Shown here: positions 43,774 to 51,900 of the stretch, one piece after another
Layout: every line of letters starts with the position of its first letter
How positions within the stretch are numbered: position 1 is the stretch's first letter
Origin: Acidobacteriaceae bacterium
GTDB taxonomy: Bacteria > Acidobacteriota > Terriglobia > Terriglobales > Acidobacteriaceae
NCBI GenBank assembly: GCA_003134655.1
Contig: PLBY01000135.1
Coordinates: 1-58,842, forward strand
Direction: 5' to 3'
Length of the DNA stretch: 58,842 nucleotides
Notes under the pieces: generated by a model
What the model was told of the DNA's origin: nothing
Databases searched by the model: none
Seen by the model: only the letters and a program-made list of their open reading frames with translations
Translations under genes and position numbers: made by a program

Positions 43774-44834
43774 TGGCCAAACCTGTCGTCGTCGTGACCG
43801 GTGTGTCGGGCAACCTGGGCTCCAGACTACTGCCGCTGCTGGGGAGCTATTCGGTGATCGGGGTGGACGTCAGTCCGCCCCGCACCGACTCCGAGTTGCA
43901 GTTTGAGAGTTTGGACCTGGGCCAGGAATCGTCCACCCGGGCTTTGTACGAACTGCTGCGCGACACGCATGCCTATGCGGTCGTCCACCTCGCATTCGTA
44001 ATCGATCCAGTGCGTACCGGTGTGGTCGATGTCGAGCGCATGTGGCAGATCAATGTGGCGGGGACGGCGCGCGTGATGGAAGCCGTTACCGAGGCCAATC
44101 GCTCGACCGACGACGGAGTCAAGCAGTTCATCTTTCCCAGCAGTGTCTCGGCATACGGGCCGAATCTGCCGGCGCCAGCGACTGAAGAATCAGTTCTGGG
44201 CGCACACACCCTGCCCTACGCCATTCACAAGAAGCAGTCGGATGAAGTGGTGCAGACGCGCTCACACGCTCTGCGCGGGTGCAGCGCCTATATTTTGCGA
44301 CCGCATATTTTTTCCGGAGCGAGTGTCGAGAATTACCTGATGGGAGCATTCCGCGGCACGCCCAACGGCAAGAGCGCGCGAGCCGAAAAAATGCGCAAAG
44401 AGGGCAAGCGACTCCCGTGCATGTTCCCCCGCGGCCAGCAGTACCTCGACAACAAGATCCAATTCATCCACATCGACGACATGGCAAGGCTGATCCGGCA
44501 CATTCTTCAGCGCGAGCCCGAGCCGCAACGCCTGACCGTACTGAATGTCGCCGGCCGCGGCGAGCCACTGACCTTCGGGCGCTGCGTCGAGATGGCGCAG
44601 GCGAAACTGGTGCGCGTCCCCGGAAAATGGGCGATGCGGCAGGTGCTGAGATTTCTCTGGAAGTACAAGATCTCAGCCATTCCGCCGGAGGCTGTGCCGT
44701 ATATGACGGGTGAGTACATCATGAACACCGACCGGCTGCGCCGGTTCCTGGGTCCGGAGTACGAGCACGTGCTTCGCTATACAATTACCGATGCGTTTGC
44801 GGATTCCTTCCGGCGCGACGCAGCCACGACCTGA
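43773..44834 (+). CDS. NAD-dependent epimerase/dehydratase (extended SDR)
   Basis: 353 residues. The N-terminal Rossmann motif GVSGNLG follows VVVVT, with Asp in GVDVS for adenine-ribose binding. FIFPSSVSAYGP and YAIHKKQSDEVV give the Ser/Tyr/Lys catalytic pattern in modified form (the Tyr is in LPYAIHKKQ). ILRPHIFSG and FIHIDDMARLI are typical sugar-nucleotide epimerase sequences. Substrate unknown. Its 3' end overlaps the convergent DoxX gene by 58 bp. Confidence 0.85.
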   Translation: MAKPVVVVTGVSGNLGSRLLPLLGSYSVIGVDVSPPRTDSELQFESLDLGQESSTRALYELLRDTHAYAVVHLAFVIDPVRTGVVDVERMWQINVAGTARVMEAVTEANRSTDDGVKQFIFPSSVSAYGPNLPAPATEESVLGAHTLPYAIHKKQSDEVVQTRSHALRGCSAYILRPHIFSGASVENYLMGAFRGTPNGKSARAEKMRKEGKRLPCMFPRGQQYLDNKIQFIHIDDMARLIRHILQREPEPQRLTVLNVAGRGEPLTFGRCVEMAQAKLVRVPGKWAMRQVLRFLWKYKISAIPPEAVPYMTGEYIMNTDRLRRFLGPEYEHVLRYTITDAFADSFRRDAATT

Positions 44835-45325
44835 CCTCGGTTTTCTTGTTTCTGTTGGCTGAGTACTGCGTCCAAAGACCATCTTCCCGGGCCGTTGATC
44901 ATCAGGAAAAGAACTGTCAGCAATTGCGCGTATTCGGAGCGGACCTCGTGCAGCACCGCCCACATTCCCACTTTGGGGGGCGCCGCGGGAAAAGGCAGGG
45001 GCGAGGTGCCGAGGTACAGCGAAATCTTGGTGGAGAGGATGGCAACGATCATCTCGACAATGAACGGAATGGCAATGAGTCTCGTGAGCAAGCCGGAGAG
45101 CAGCAGTAGTCCACCAACAATTTCGAGGCACGCCACGAAGTCGGCGGTGAAGTGCGGCAGGGGCATACCAAGTTTCGTGAAGCGGCCAATTCCCTGGTTT
45201 GCATAGACGAATTTCAGAATTCCTTCCCACAGGAAGACACCTCCGGCCATCAGGCGCAGAACTAGGGTGGACTTCGGCCCTTCCTCGGTGGGTGGGTTTG
45301 TGAGCCAGGCGAATAGGTTTTTCAT
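44777..45325 (-). CDS. DoxX family membrane protein
   Basis: 182 residues with four helices, including LVLRLMAGGVFLWEGILKFV, VACLEIVGGLLLLSGLLTRL and IPFIVEMIVAILSTKISLYL. DoxX-like proteins are often redox-associated. It is divergent from the sigma factor gene, with a palindrome in the 133-bp gap, and may be under that sigma factor's control. Its 3' end runs 58 bp into the antisense of the epimerase gene. Confidence 0.85.
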   Translation of the reverse strand: MKNLFAWLTNPPTEEGPKSTLVLRLMAGGVFLWEGILKFVYANQGIGRFTKLGMPLPHFTADFVACLEIVGGLLLLSGLLTRLIAIPFIVEMIVAILSTKISLYLGTSPLPFPAAPPKVGMWAVLHEVRSEYAQLLTVLFLMINGPGRWSLDAVLSQQKQENRGQVVAASRRKESANASVIV

Positions 45326-45389
45326 CGAGCCTCCTTTGATATCGTCCTTCGATTGTGTCGTCGTGTCCTTGCACCGTGATAACTGGAAC

Positions 45390-45407
45390 GGCGGGAATTT
45401 ATTCCCG
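45390..45407. promoter_or_regulatory. Perfect 8-bp inverted repeat between doxX-like and ECF sigma genes
   Basis: GCGGGAAT (45390-45397), TT, ATTCCCGC (45400-45407). Part of it recurs as GGGAATAAA at 45429-45437. It sits midway between two divergent genes and could be an operator or a pair of opposed promoter elements. Confidence 0.45.
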
Positions 45408-45420
45408 CAAGAATTTGCTG

Positions 45421-45443
45421 GGAACGAGGGAATAAATTAGCGT
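45421..45443 (+). promoter_or_regulatory. Candidate ECF-type promoter upstream of the sigma factor gene
   Basis: GGAAC at 45421-45425 (ECF -35-like), 15-nt spacer, CGT at 45441-45443 (-10-like), 15 nt before the ATG at 45459. The form fits autoregulation by an ECF sigma factor. Spacing is at the short end and no experiment supports it. Confidence 0.35.
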
Positions 45444-45458
45444 GGGACTGGTTTACGT

Positions 45459-45995
45459 ATGAAGGTGCCGGAACATGCCGAGAAATTTGAAGAGCTGGCC
45501 ATGCCGTTGTTCGACCAGCTCTACAACTTCGCGCGCTGGCTGACGCAGGACACAACCGAAGCGGAGGATCTGGTGCAGGAGACGTATACCAAGGCGCTGC
45601 GCGGATTTTCTTCGTTCCAGGTTGGCACGAATTTCCGGGCATGGATGTACCGTATTCTGCGCAATTCATTCCTGAGTTCGCGTACGGGGCTCAAGGTCAC
45701 GGTGGCCATCGATGGAGAGGCTGACGAAAGTTTGCTGCCCGCCGAAAATGCGACGCCGGAGAGCATCCTGATCGAGCAGGCGAACCGCGAAACAGTGCAG
45801 CAGGCGCTGACCGATTTGCCCTTGCCCTTCCGCGAGATCTTGCTGCTGTGCGAGGTCGATGAGATGTCGTACCAGGAGATCGCAGAGACGCTGGCCATTC
45901 CCTTAGGCACGGTCATGTCGCGCCTCTATCGCGCGAGGAGAGCGCTGCGTGAGTTGCTGCAGCAAAAGAACCAGGGGGACCGGCATGGCATGTGA
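45459..45995 (+). CDS. ECF-family RNA polymerase sigma factor
   Basis: 178 residues. Region 2: MPLFDQLYNFARWLTQDTTEAEDLVQETYTKALRGFSSF, then FRAWMYRILRNSF (-10 recognition). Region 4: LPFREILLLCEVDEMSYQEIAETLAIPLGTVMSRLYRARRAL, with the helix-turn-helix for the -35. There are no C-terminal extra domains. Its stop overlaps the start of the anti-sigma gene by 11 nt, a usual pairing for membrane-stress regulation. Confidence 0.93.
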   Translation: MKVPEHAEKFEELAMPLFDQLYNFARWLTQDTTEAEDLVQETYTKALRGFSSFQVGTNFRAWMYRILRNSFLSSRTGLKVTVAIDGEADESLLPAENATPESILIEQANRETVQQALTDLPLPFREILLLCEVDEMSYQEIAETLAIPLGTVMSRLYRARRALRELLQQKNQGDRHGM

Positions 45996-46737
45996 GCAAT
46001 GGCGCGGCAAACTCGATGCGTACGTCGATGGCGAGCTCGAATTTGCGGAAGCCAACGCGTTGGCGACACATCTGCGAACCTGCGCATCGTGCGCCGCTGA
46101 TGCGCTCGAACGCGTACAGATGAAGCGCTCGGTGCAGATGGCCGGCAACCGATACACGGCCAGCGCCGAATTACGGGATCGGATTGCCAAGTCGGTTGGC
46201 GCGAAACCGCGCAGAAATTCCGGCTGGCACTGGAAGATTCTGGCGGTGCCGGCCCTGTCGCTGCTGATCCTCTCCGTGGCCGTGAACTGGTACGTGGGGC
46301 GCGAAAATGCGCGCCGGCAGCGCGTTTACAGCGAACTCGCCGATCTGCACGTTGCCGCCTTGGCTAGCGCGTCGCCGGTTGACGTCGTTTCGACCGATCG
46401 TCATACCGTGAAGCCGTGGTTTCAGGGCAAGATTCCGTTCACCTTCAATCTGCCGGAATTGCAGGGCTCGGAGTTCACGCTGCTCGGTGGGCGCGTCACC
46501 TATCTCGCCCAAGCGCCCGGAGCGCATTTGATCTACCAGATCCGCAAGCACGAGGTTTCGGTTTTCATTTTTCAGGATCGCGGAGAAGAGACATCGAGCC
46601 TGCCGTCAGGGCCGGTGCATGCCGCATCGTTCAATGCAGAGAACTGGACACAAGGTGGGTTGCGCTACTTTGTGGTGGGAGACGTCAGCACGGACGACAT
46701 TCAGGCGCTGAGTAAACTTCTGCAGGCTGCGGGATAA
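45985..46737 (+). CDS. Zinc-binding anti-sigma factor, membrane-anchored
   Basis: 250 residues from the ATG at 45985, after AGGGGG. The ZAS motif is present: Cys3, His29, Cys33 and Cys36 (LATHLRTCASC), which binds the sigma factor and senses thiol oxidation in many systems. One membrane helix (KILAVPALSLLILSVAVNWYVG, about 84-105) separates it from a periplasmic domain (VKPWFQGKIPFTFNLPELQGSEFTLLGGRVTYL) that may detect the signal. Followed by a terminator. Confidence 0.9.
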   Translation: MACEQWRGKLDAYVDGELEFAEANALATHLRTCASCAADALERVQMKRSVQMAGNRYTASAELRDRIAKSVGAKPRRNSGWHWKILAVPALSLLILSVAVNWYVGRENARRQRVYSELADLHVAALASASPVDVVSTDRHTVKPWFQGKIPFTFNLPELQGSEFTLLGGRVTYLAQAPGAHLIYQIRKHEVSVFIFQDRGEETSSLPSGPVHAASFNAENWTQGGLRYFVVGDVSTDDIQALSKLLQAAG

Positions 46738-46740
46738 GTT

Positions 46741-46768
46741 GCGCACACTCTTCTGTGCGCTATTTTTT
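46741..46768 (+). terminator. Rho-independent terminator after the anti-sigma gene
   Basis: GCGCACA (46741-46747) pairs with TGTGCGC (46754-46760) over a 6-nt loop, followed by TATTTTTT (46761-46768). It lies just after the anti-sigma stop. The T tract is the complement of the last codons (Lys-Lys-stop) of the convergent menG. Confidence 0.8.
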
Positions 46769-47527
46769 CCCGCGATACAAGCCTGCTATTCCGAACGTAT
46801 AAGGCGTCCAGGTCGCCTCGGCGAAGCCGGCGCGCTTCATTCTCGCCAGCATTTCTTGCGGCGGCGGGAACCGCTCGACCGATGCGGGGAGATACGCGTA
46901 GGGCCCACGCACGCCGGAGATCAGGGTGCCTACACGAGGCAGGACTTGTTTGAAATAGATGCGGTAGAGCGCCCCCATCACGCCCTCGGGTTCGCCGAAA
47001 TCCAGGATGCCGCATTCTCCGCCAGGACGTAGCACGCGAACGATCTCCCGCAGTCCAGCGTCGTAATCGGCGAGATTGCGGAAACCAAAAGCCGAGGTCA
47101 CCAGATCGAAGTGCCCGCCCGGAAATGGAAGGTTGAGGGCGTCGGCCTCGATCCACCCCGGCGCTGATCCGTTCGGCGCAGCCGACGACTTGGCGGTCGC
47201 GCGTTGCAGCATGGCATGCGAGAAATCGGCGCCGACAATCTTAGGAGACGACTCCCCTGCCTGACGGCGCAAGGCGAACGTCATGTCGCCCGTTCCGCAG
47301 CACAAGTCGAGGACACGTGCATCGGTACGCCCCACAATGTGCCGGAAAGACCGAGCGGTCCGCCGCCACCACATGCGGTCGATGTTGAACGACAGCACAT
47401 GGTTCAGCAGGTCGTAGCGCGGCGCAATCGAAGTGAACATCTCGCGGACCGCGCGCGCGGCAGACTGCGGGTCGCGCGCGCCTTCCGGCGCGGCGCCAAC
47501 TACGGTAGATTTGCTGACCCCCGGCAA
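46760..47527 (-). CDS. menG: Demethylmenaquinone/ubiquinone methyltransferase
   Basis: 255 residues. UbiE/MenG family: FTSIAPRYDLLNHVLSFNIDRMWWRR, SAM motif VLDLCCGTGDMTFAL, VGADFSHAML, LVTSAFGFRNLADYDAGLREIVRVLRPGGECGILDFGEP, and YLPASVERFPPPQEML near the end. It methylates the demethylmenaquinone ring in the last step of quinone synthesis; which quinone is made is not shown here. Nine bp separate it from the upstream dinB-like gene. Confidence 0.92.
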   Translation of the reverse strand: MPGVSKSTVVGAAPEGARDPQSAARAVREMFTSIAPRYDLLNHVLSFNIDRMWWRRTARSFRHIVGRTDARVLDLCCGTGDMTFALRRQAGESSPKIVGADFSHAMLQRATAKSSAAPNGSAPGWIEADALNLPFPGGHFDLVTSAFGFRNLADYDAGLREIVRVLRPGGECGILDFGEPEGVMGALYRIYFKQVLPRVGTLISGVRGPYAYLPASVERFPPPQEMLARMKRAGFAEATWTPYTFGIAGLYRGKK

Positions 47528-47536
47528 CGTGGCGAC

Positions 47537-48058
47537 CTACTTCCGCTTCTTTTTCAGTTGGGCAGTGATGCCTTCAATCTGCTTGACGTGGTTGGTGTCA
47601 TGCCCGGCGAACATGCGCACGATGTGCGTGATGGTTTCTTTGCCGCGCTCGGCGTGCATTCCAAAGTTATCCCAGCTTTCGCGCGGAAGCGCTTTCAGCA
47701 TCGCAAGGTTGTTTTCGCGGAGTATGCGGAACACTTCCAACGACTGTTTCGCATCGCGCTTGCCATATTGAAATAGCGACGCCCACACGTCTTGATCGAA
47801 GGGCTGAACCGCAGTCCCACTTGCTCCGGCGATCAACCGCATGCGCCAACTGCCAACAATCTCCGCATCCGCCAAATGGGCCAGGATCTCGGCGATTGAC
47901 CACTTCCCCGGTTCCGGTTTCCATTTCAGCTGCTTCGGATTGAGCCCCCGAACCAATTTTTTTAGCGTCCCCGGGGTTGCCTTCTGGACTTTGATGGCGT
48001 CCTGTCCCTCAACATTGCCCAAAATTCGCTGAATATACTGCTGCGCCGTCTCCTGCAT
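47537..48058 (-). CDS. DinB family protein
   Basis: 173 residues from the ATG at 48058; the AAGGAG ribosome binding site 8 nt upstream decides this start over the 27-nt longer reading to 48085. DinB-like four-helix fold: LKWKPEPGKWSIAEILAHLADAEI, with His ligands in LAHLADAE and ITHIVRMFAGHDTNHVKQIEGI. Members are metal-dependent and often bacillithiol/mycothiol or DNA-damage related; the role here is unknown. It lies between aroB and menG. Confidence 0.85.
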   Translation of the reverse strand: MQETAQQYIQRILGNVEGQDAIKVQKATPGTLKKLVRGLNPKQLKWKPEPGKWSIAEILAHLADAEIVGSWRMRLIAGASGTAVQPFDQDVWASLFQYGKRDAKQSLEVFRILRENNLAMLKALPRESWDNFGMHAERGKETITHIVRMFAGHDTNHVKQIEGITAQLKKKRK

Positions 48059-48072
48059 TTCCTTATCTCCTT

Positions 48073-49188
48073 CTATTTTTCCCAAACCCAGCCGCCGCGC
48101 GACAGCCGCCGCAACTCTTCGACGGCGTCGATCACGGCACTCGCCGGCACATCGCTGGCCACTTCCACTTTGCCGATTTCGCGCGGAAGGATAAAGTGCA
48201 CCACACCGTTTTGCGTTTTCTTGTCGGACTGCAGCCGGGCCAGAATCTTGCGCGGACTGACGTTCACTTCCGGCAGGCGGCCCAGACTCAACACGGCGTC
48301 GGCGATGCGGCCCGCAGTCACACTGTCGGTGCGGCCCACACTGAGGGCAATGTTCGTTGCGGCGATCATGCCCCAGGCAACCGCTTCACCGTGCAGCAGT
48401 CGCCGGTAGCCGGTTTCGGCTTCGAGCGCGTGGCCAATGGTGTGACCCAAGTTGAGCACACGGCGCAGACCGTCCTCTCGCTCGTCCGCGGAAACGACTT
48501 CCGCCTTCAGTCGTACGGCTTGCGCGATCAGCCACTCCAGTTCGACGGGATCACGCTTCAGAATGCGCGCGCGATTCTGCTCAAAGCGCAGAAACAGTTC
48601 GACGTTTCCAATGATGCCGCACTTCAGCGCCTCGTAGAGTCCCGCTCGAAATTCGCGATCAGGCAGCGTCTTCAGCACCGTGGGATCGATCAGCACAACC
48701 CGCGGATGGTGGAACGTTCCCACCATGTTCTTTCCGGCAACAAGATTGACGCCCGTCTTCCCGCCGATCGACGCATCGACTTGGGCAAGCACGGTCGTAG
48801 GAATCTGCACGAACTCGACCCCACGCATATACAGCGAGGCTAGCAGCCCGCTGACGTCGCCCACGACGCCGCCGCCCAGAGCAATGATGACAGCCTTGCG
48901 ATCGGCGCCAAGCCGCGCCAGCTTGTCGGCAAGTCCTTCAACGGTCGCCAGGCGCTTGGTCGGCTCACCATCGGGCATGGGAATCACTTGCGGCGTAAAA
49001 CCGGCGGCCTTCAGAGAGCTGACAAGTTTCGATCCCCAACGCTTGCGCACCGGAGGAACGGTTACGACAAAAATGCGGCTAGCCTGCGGGAGGAGTTCGC
49101 TCAGCACCGAGCCTGCTCGGGTGAGCAGTCCATTCTCAATCCAGGCCTGATACGGCCGCGGCAGTACGTGGATGGTCGCTTGCGGCAT
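48073..49188 (-). CDS. aroB: 3-dehydroquinate synthase
   Basis: 371 residues from the ATG at 49188 (MPQATIHVLPRPYQAWIENGLL); the frame to 49320 is open but not family sequence. Motifs: IALGGGVVGDVSGLLASLYMRGVEFVQIPTTVLAQVDASIGGKTGVNL (NAD and active site), FHHPRVVLIDPTVLKTLPDREFRAGLYEALKCGII and RRVLNLGHTIGHALEAE (metal site). The VQSDKKTQNGVVHFILP-type sequence is near the end. Second step of the shikimate pathway. No other aro genes are beside it. Confidence 0.94.
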   Translation of the reverse strand: MPQATIHVLPRPYQAWIENGLLTRAGSVLSELLPQASRIFVVTVPPVRKRWGSKLVSSLKAAGFTPQVIPMPDGEPTKRLATVEGLADKLARLGADRKAVIIALGGGVVGDVSGLLASLYMRGVEFVQIPTTVLAQVDASIGGKTGVNLVAGKNMVGTFHHPRVVLIDPTVLKTLPDREFRAGLYEALKCGIIGNVELFLRFEQNRARILKRDPVELEWLIAQAVRLKAEVVSADEREDGLRRVLNLGHTIGHALEAETGYRRLLHGEAVAWGMIAATNIALSVGRTDSVTAGRIADAVLSLGRLPEVNVSPRKILARLQSDKKTQNGVVHFILPREIGKVEVASDVPASAVIDAVEELRRLSRGGWVWEK

Positions 49189-49279
49189 GCGGTTCCATGA
49201 TAGCGTATGCCCTCGCAGAACTGCCTCGCGGAAGTCGCCCGATTTCTGTCGATGAAGGTTTATTCGTCGAGCGCGGCTG

Positions 49280-50200
49280 TTAGTCCTTGCTGGTCCCGGG
49301 AAACACCATCGAGATTGCAATCGACGTCAGCAACACTCCCGCCACAACCCCCAGCGTTACCGTGATCGGCACCCGGTAATAATCCGCCATGAGCATTTTC
49401 AATCCCACCATGATGAGCACCACCGCCAGTCCATAGTGCAAGAAGCGGAACGCCTTCATGAGCCGGGACATGGCGAAGTACATGGAACGAAGTCCTAGAA
49501 TCGCAAACACGTTCGAGGTGTAGACGACAAAGGCATTCAGCGTGATGGCAAGGATCGCGGGAATGGAATCGACTGCAAAGAGAATGTCGGTCGTCTCAAT
49601 GACGACCAGCACCGCCAGCAGCGGCGTCGCATAGAGGCGTGAGTTGTCCTGTGCGCTGCGAACGAAAAACCGTCCTGCTTGATAGTCCTTGGTCACCGGC
49701 ATCCACCGGCGCAGCGCCTTTACTACGGGATTGGCGGATGGATTTATTTTGTGATTGCCCATCACGCAGAAACGGATGCCGCTGTAGATCAACAAACCTC
49801 CGAAGATGTAAAGCACCCAGTGGAAACGGGAGATCAAACCGACCCCGGCACCGATAAAGATACCGCGCATGATGAGGGCGCCCACTACGCCCCAGAACAG
49901 AACGCGATGCTGTTGCTGGTCCGGGACCGCAAAGTAGTTGAAGACCATCAGGAAGACGAAAAGATTGTCGACGCTCAGCGTAAGTTCCAGAACGTAACCG
50001 GTGACGAATTCCAGCGCGACCTGGTGGCCTTGCCAGAAGAATAAAAGGACCGCGAACCCGGCGGCCAGCGCAACGTACATCGCGGTCCAGCCCAACGATT
50101 CGCGGAAACTGACGACGTGGCCGGGGCGGTGGAAGACACGCAGATCCAGCACCAGCATGCCCAGCGCGAAAACGTTGAAGAGAATCCAGAAATAGAGCAA
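49280..50200 (-). CDS. TerC family integral membrane protein
   Basis: 306 residues from a TTG at 50200 with AGGA about 8 nt before it. The frame is open to 50290 only through a simple-sequence repeat, so the longer start is unlikely. About eight helices with TerC signatures: FVTGYVLELTLSVDNLFVFLMVF, the acidic residues of VVIETTDILFAVDSIPAIL, and TSNVFAILGLRSMYFAMSRLM. Members transport divalent metals such as Mn in some bacteria or give tellurite resistance. Confidence 0.87.
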   Translation of the reverse strand: MLYFWILFNVFALGMLVLDLRVFHRPGHVVSFRESLGWTAMYVALAAGFAVLLFFWQGHQVALEFVTGYVLELTLSVDNLFVFLMVFNYFAVPDQQQHRVLFWGVVGALIMRGIFIGAGVGLISRFHWVLYIFGGLLIYSGIRFCVMGNHKINPSANPVVKALRRWMPVTKDYQAGRFFVRSAQDNSRLYATPLLAVLVVIETTDILFAVDSIPAILAITLNAFVVYTSNVFAILGLRSMYFAMSRLMKAFRFLHYGLAVVLIMVGLKMLMADYYRVPITVTLGVVAGVLLTSIAISMVFPGTSKD

Positions 50201-50244
50201 TTTGGAAGTCCTGGCGGTCCCACCGGATTGCTGATTAATGATTG

Positions 50245-50320
50245 CTGATTGTTGATTGAAAAAAACCAGTCCCGCAAGCTCGATTTCCAATCAACAATCA
50301 AAAATCATCAATCAACAATG
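50245..50320. repeat. Simple AT-rich repeat with inverted copies near the terC start
   Basis: GATTGTTGATTG (50247-50258) and CAATCAACAATC (50288-50299) form a perfect 12-bp inverted repeat, and CAATCAACAAT recurs at 50309-50319. The low-GC units contrast with the GC-rich surroundings. They occupy the gap between the M28 gene end and terC. Possible regulatory or dispersed repeat. Confidence 0.6.
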
Positions 50321-50325
50321 TCTGG

Positions 50326-51846
50326 TCACTTCTGTCTTCCCCGCTGTCCGCTGGCCCACTCATCCCAAATGCCGAAGGCCTTGAACATTTCCACGCTGTT
50401 GGTATCGCGCATCGTTTGCTCGACCTGATCGTGGGTGAGGCGCGGTCCAATCTTCGATGGCAAATCCGCCAACTCAACACTCAAGGCGGCGGCTTCCGCC
50501 ACGTGCTTTTTCAACTGGGGAAAGTCGACCTTGTCGTAGGTGTCAGAAACGGCGTGGTAGTTTTCCAGATAGTTTGCCTCCTGCTGGTCCGCGACAAAAG
50601 TGGGCACGCCCTCGAGCATGAAGTCGAAGTGGTCGGTACCCCACTCCATCGTGGTCTTCAGTTCTTTCACGTCAAATTGCGCCAGGGGTGCGATCAGATC
50701 TTTCGCTGCGTAGTAGATATCTTTGCGCCCACCGATGGAGAAACCGGTGGTCTTTCCCGTGCCCGAGTCATAGATGATGACTCCCGCGGCCTTGTCGAGT
50801 TCGGCGCGATGACTGTAGGCATAAAGGCGGGAACCGATGAGTCCCTGCTCTTCGCCCGAGAAAAGAATGAAGCGAATGGTGCGCCGCGGCTTCACGCTCG
50901 AGGCTTTGATGGCTCGCAGCGCGTCGACCACCAGTGCGGCGTTGCAGCCGTTATCGAGTGCGCCGGTTCCCAATTCCCACGAATCAAGGTGCGCGCCCAG
51001 GATTACGAACTCGTCCGGATTCTCGCTGCCTCGGATCTCTGCGACGAGGTTGGAAGTCTTGATAGGCCCGCCAATCTGATTCGGAATGGAGAGATCGGCC
51101 CACACTATGTTTCCCGCCGCCAGCAGCCGCGCGATCCGCTCGCCGTCTTCCCTCGCGACGATCACCATCGGGAGCTTGTCGATTTCTCCGGCGCCCGCAT
51201 TGGTATGCCGGTAGAGAATGTCGTGCTCGCGGGTAGCCAGGAAGGCAACCGCCAGTGCCTTGCGCTTAACCGCAAGATCAATCACCGGAGGAGCGTTCGT
51301 ATATTCGGCGAACAAATCGTCCCAGGTCTTGAGAACGACCGTGTGAATCAGAACGACCTTCCCGCTAACGTCACCGGCCTTCGTAAAATCGGCGGCCGTC
51401 CCTGCGCCCACATCGACAATCGGAATATGCTTCACCGCCGCCAGCGCTGGCGCCCAAGCCACGGAAACAGCTCGGACGCGAAACGACGACAGCACGGTTC
51501 CTCCGCCTACCTTCGACGCATCAACCTGATAAGCAGTCGTGGCATTCATCTCGGTCGCGCCTTCGGCCCATGAATTCGGAATGGTGAATCCCTCGGTGTG
51601 AACGCTGTCCGCTCCAGCGGCCGTAAATGCCTGCACTCCCCACGCCACCGCGTGTTGCATGCCCAGCGTTCCCGGAACACGCCCACCGATCTCATCGGTT
51701 AGGCGATGCAGATTGGTCTCCAGCGGCGAGGGCTGCAGCGCCGCTTGAATGACTTGATTGGCTTCGCTGGTATCGGCTGGGGTGGTTGCGGCAAGACAAG
51801 TGAAGCTGAACACGCAGGCACAGAACAGGGTCTTCACAATTTGCAT
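50326..51846 (-). CDS. Secreted M28 family metallopeptidase with PA domain
   Basis: 506 residues from the ATG at 51846 (MQIVKTLFCACVFSFTCLAA, a signal peptide). A PA-type domain (SGKVVLIHTV, VAREDGERIARL) interrupts the chain before the M28 zinc site: GAHLDSWELGTGALDNGCNAA (His and bridging Asp), SGEEQGLIGSRLY (Glu pair) and WGTDHFDFMLEGVPTF (His). Such enzymes are aminopeptidases or carboxypeptidases that degrade peptides in the periplasm or outside. It is 54 bp from a second M28 gene. Confidence 0.9.
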   Translation of the reverse strand: MQIVKTLFCACVFSFTCLAATTPADTSEANQVIQAALQPSPLETNLHRLTDEIGGRVPGTLGMQHAVAWGVQAFTAAGADSVHTEGFTIPNSWAEGATEMNATTAYQVDASKVGGGTVLSSFRVRAVSVAWAPALAAVKHIPIVDVGAGTAADFTKAGDVSGKVVLIHTVVLKTWDDLFAEYTNAPPVIDLAVKRKALAVAFLATREHDILYRHTNAGAGEIDKLPMVIVAREDGERIARLLAAGNIVWADLSIPNQIGGPIKTSNLVAEIRGSENPDEFVILGAHLDSWELGTGALDNGCNAALVVDALRAIKASSVKPRRTIRFILFSGEEQGLIGSRLYAYSHRAELDKAAGVIIYDSGTGKTTGFSIGGRKDIYYAAKDLIAPLAQFDVKELKTTMEWGTDHFDFMLEGVPTFVADQQEANYLENYHAVSDTYDKVDFPQLKKHVAEAAALSVELADLPSKIGPRLTHDQVEQTMRDTNSVEMFKAFGIWDEWASGQRGRQK

Positions 51847-51900
51847 ATGGGGTGCATTAGAAATCAAATTCTGGAAAAGCGCAAAACGATCGGCATCCGC

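Noticed and set aside
44279..44713. Second frame plus-strand open frame inside the epimerase gene
   Set aside because: Out-of-frame shadow; the epimerase frame carries the conserved motifs throughout.
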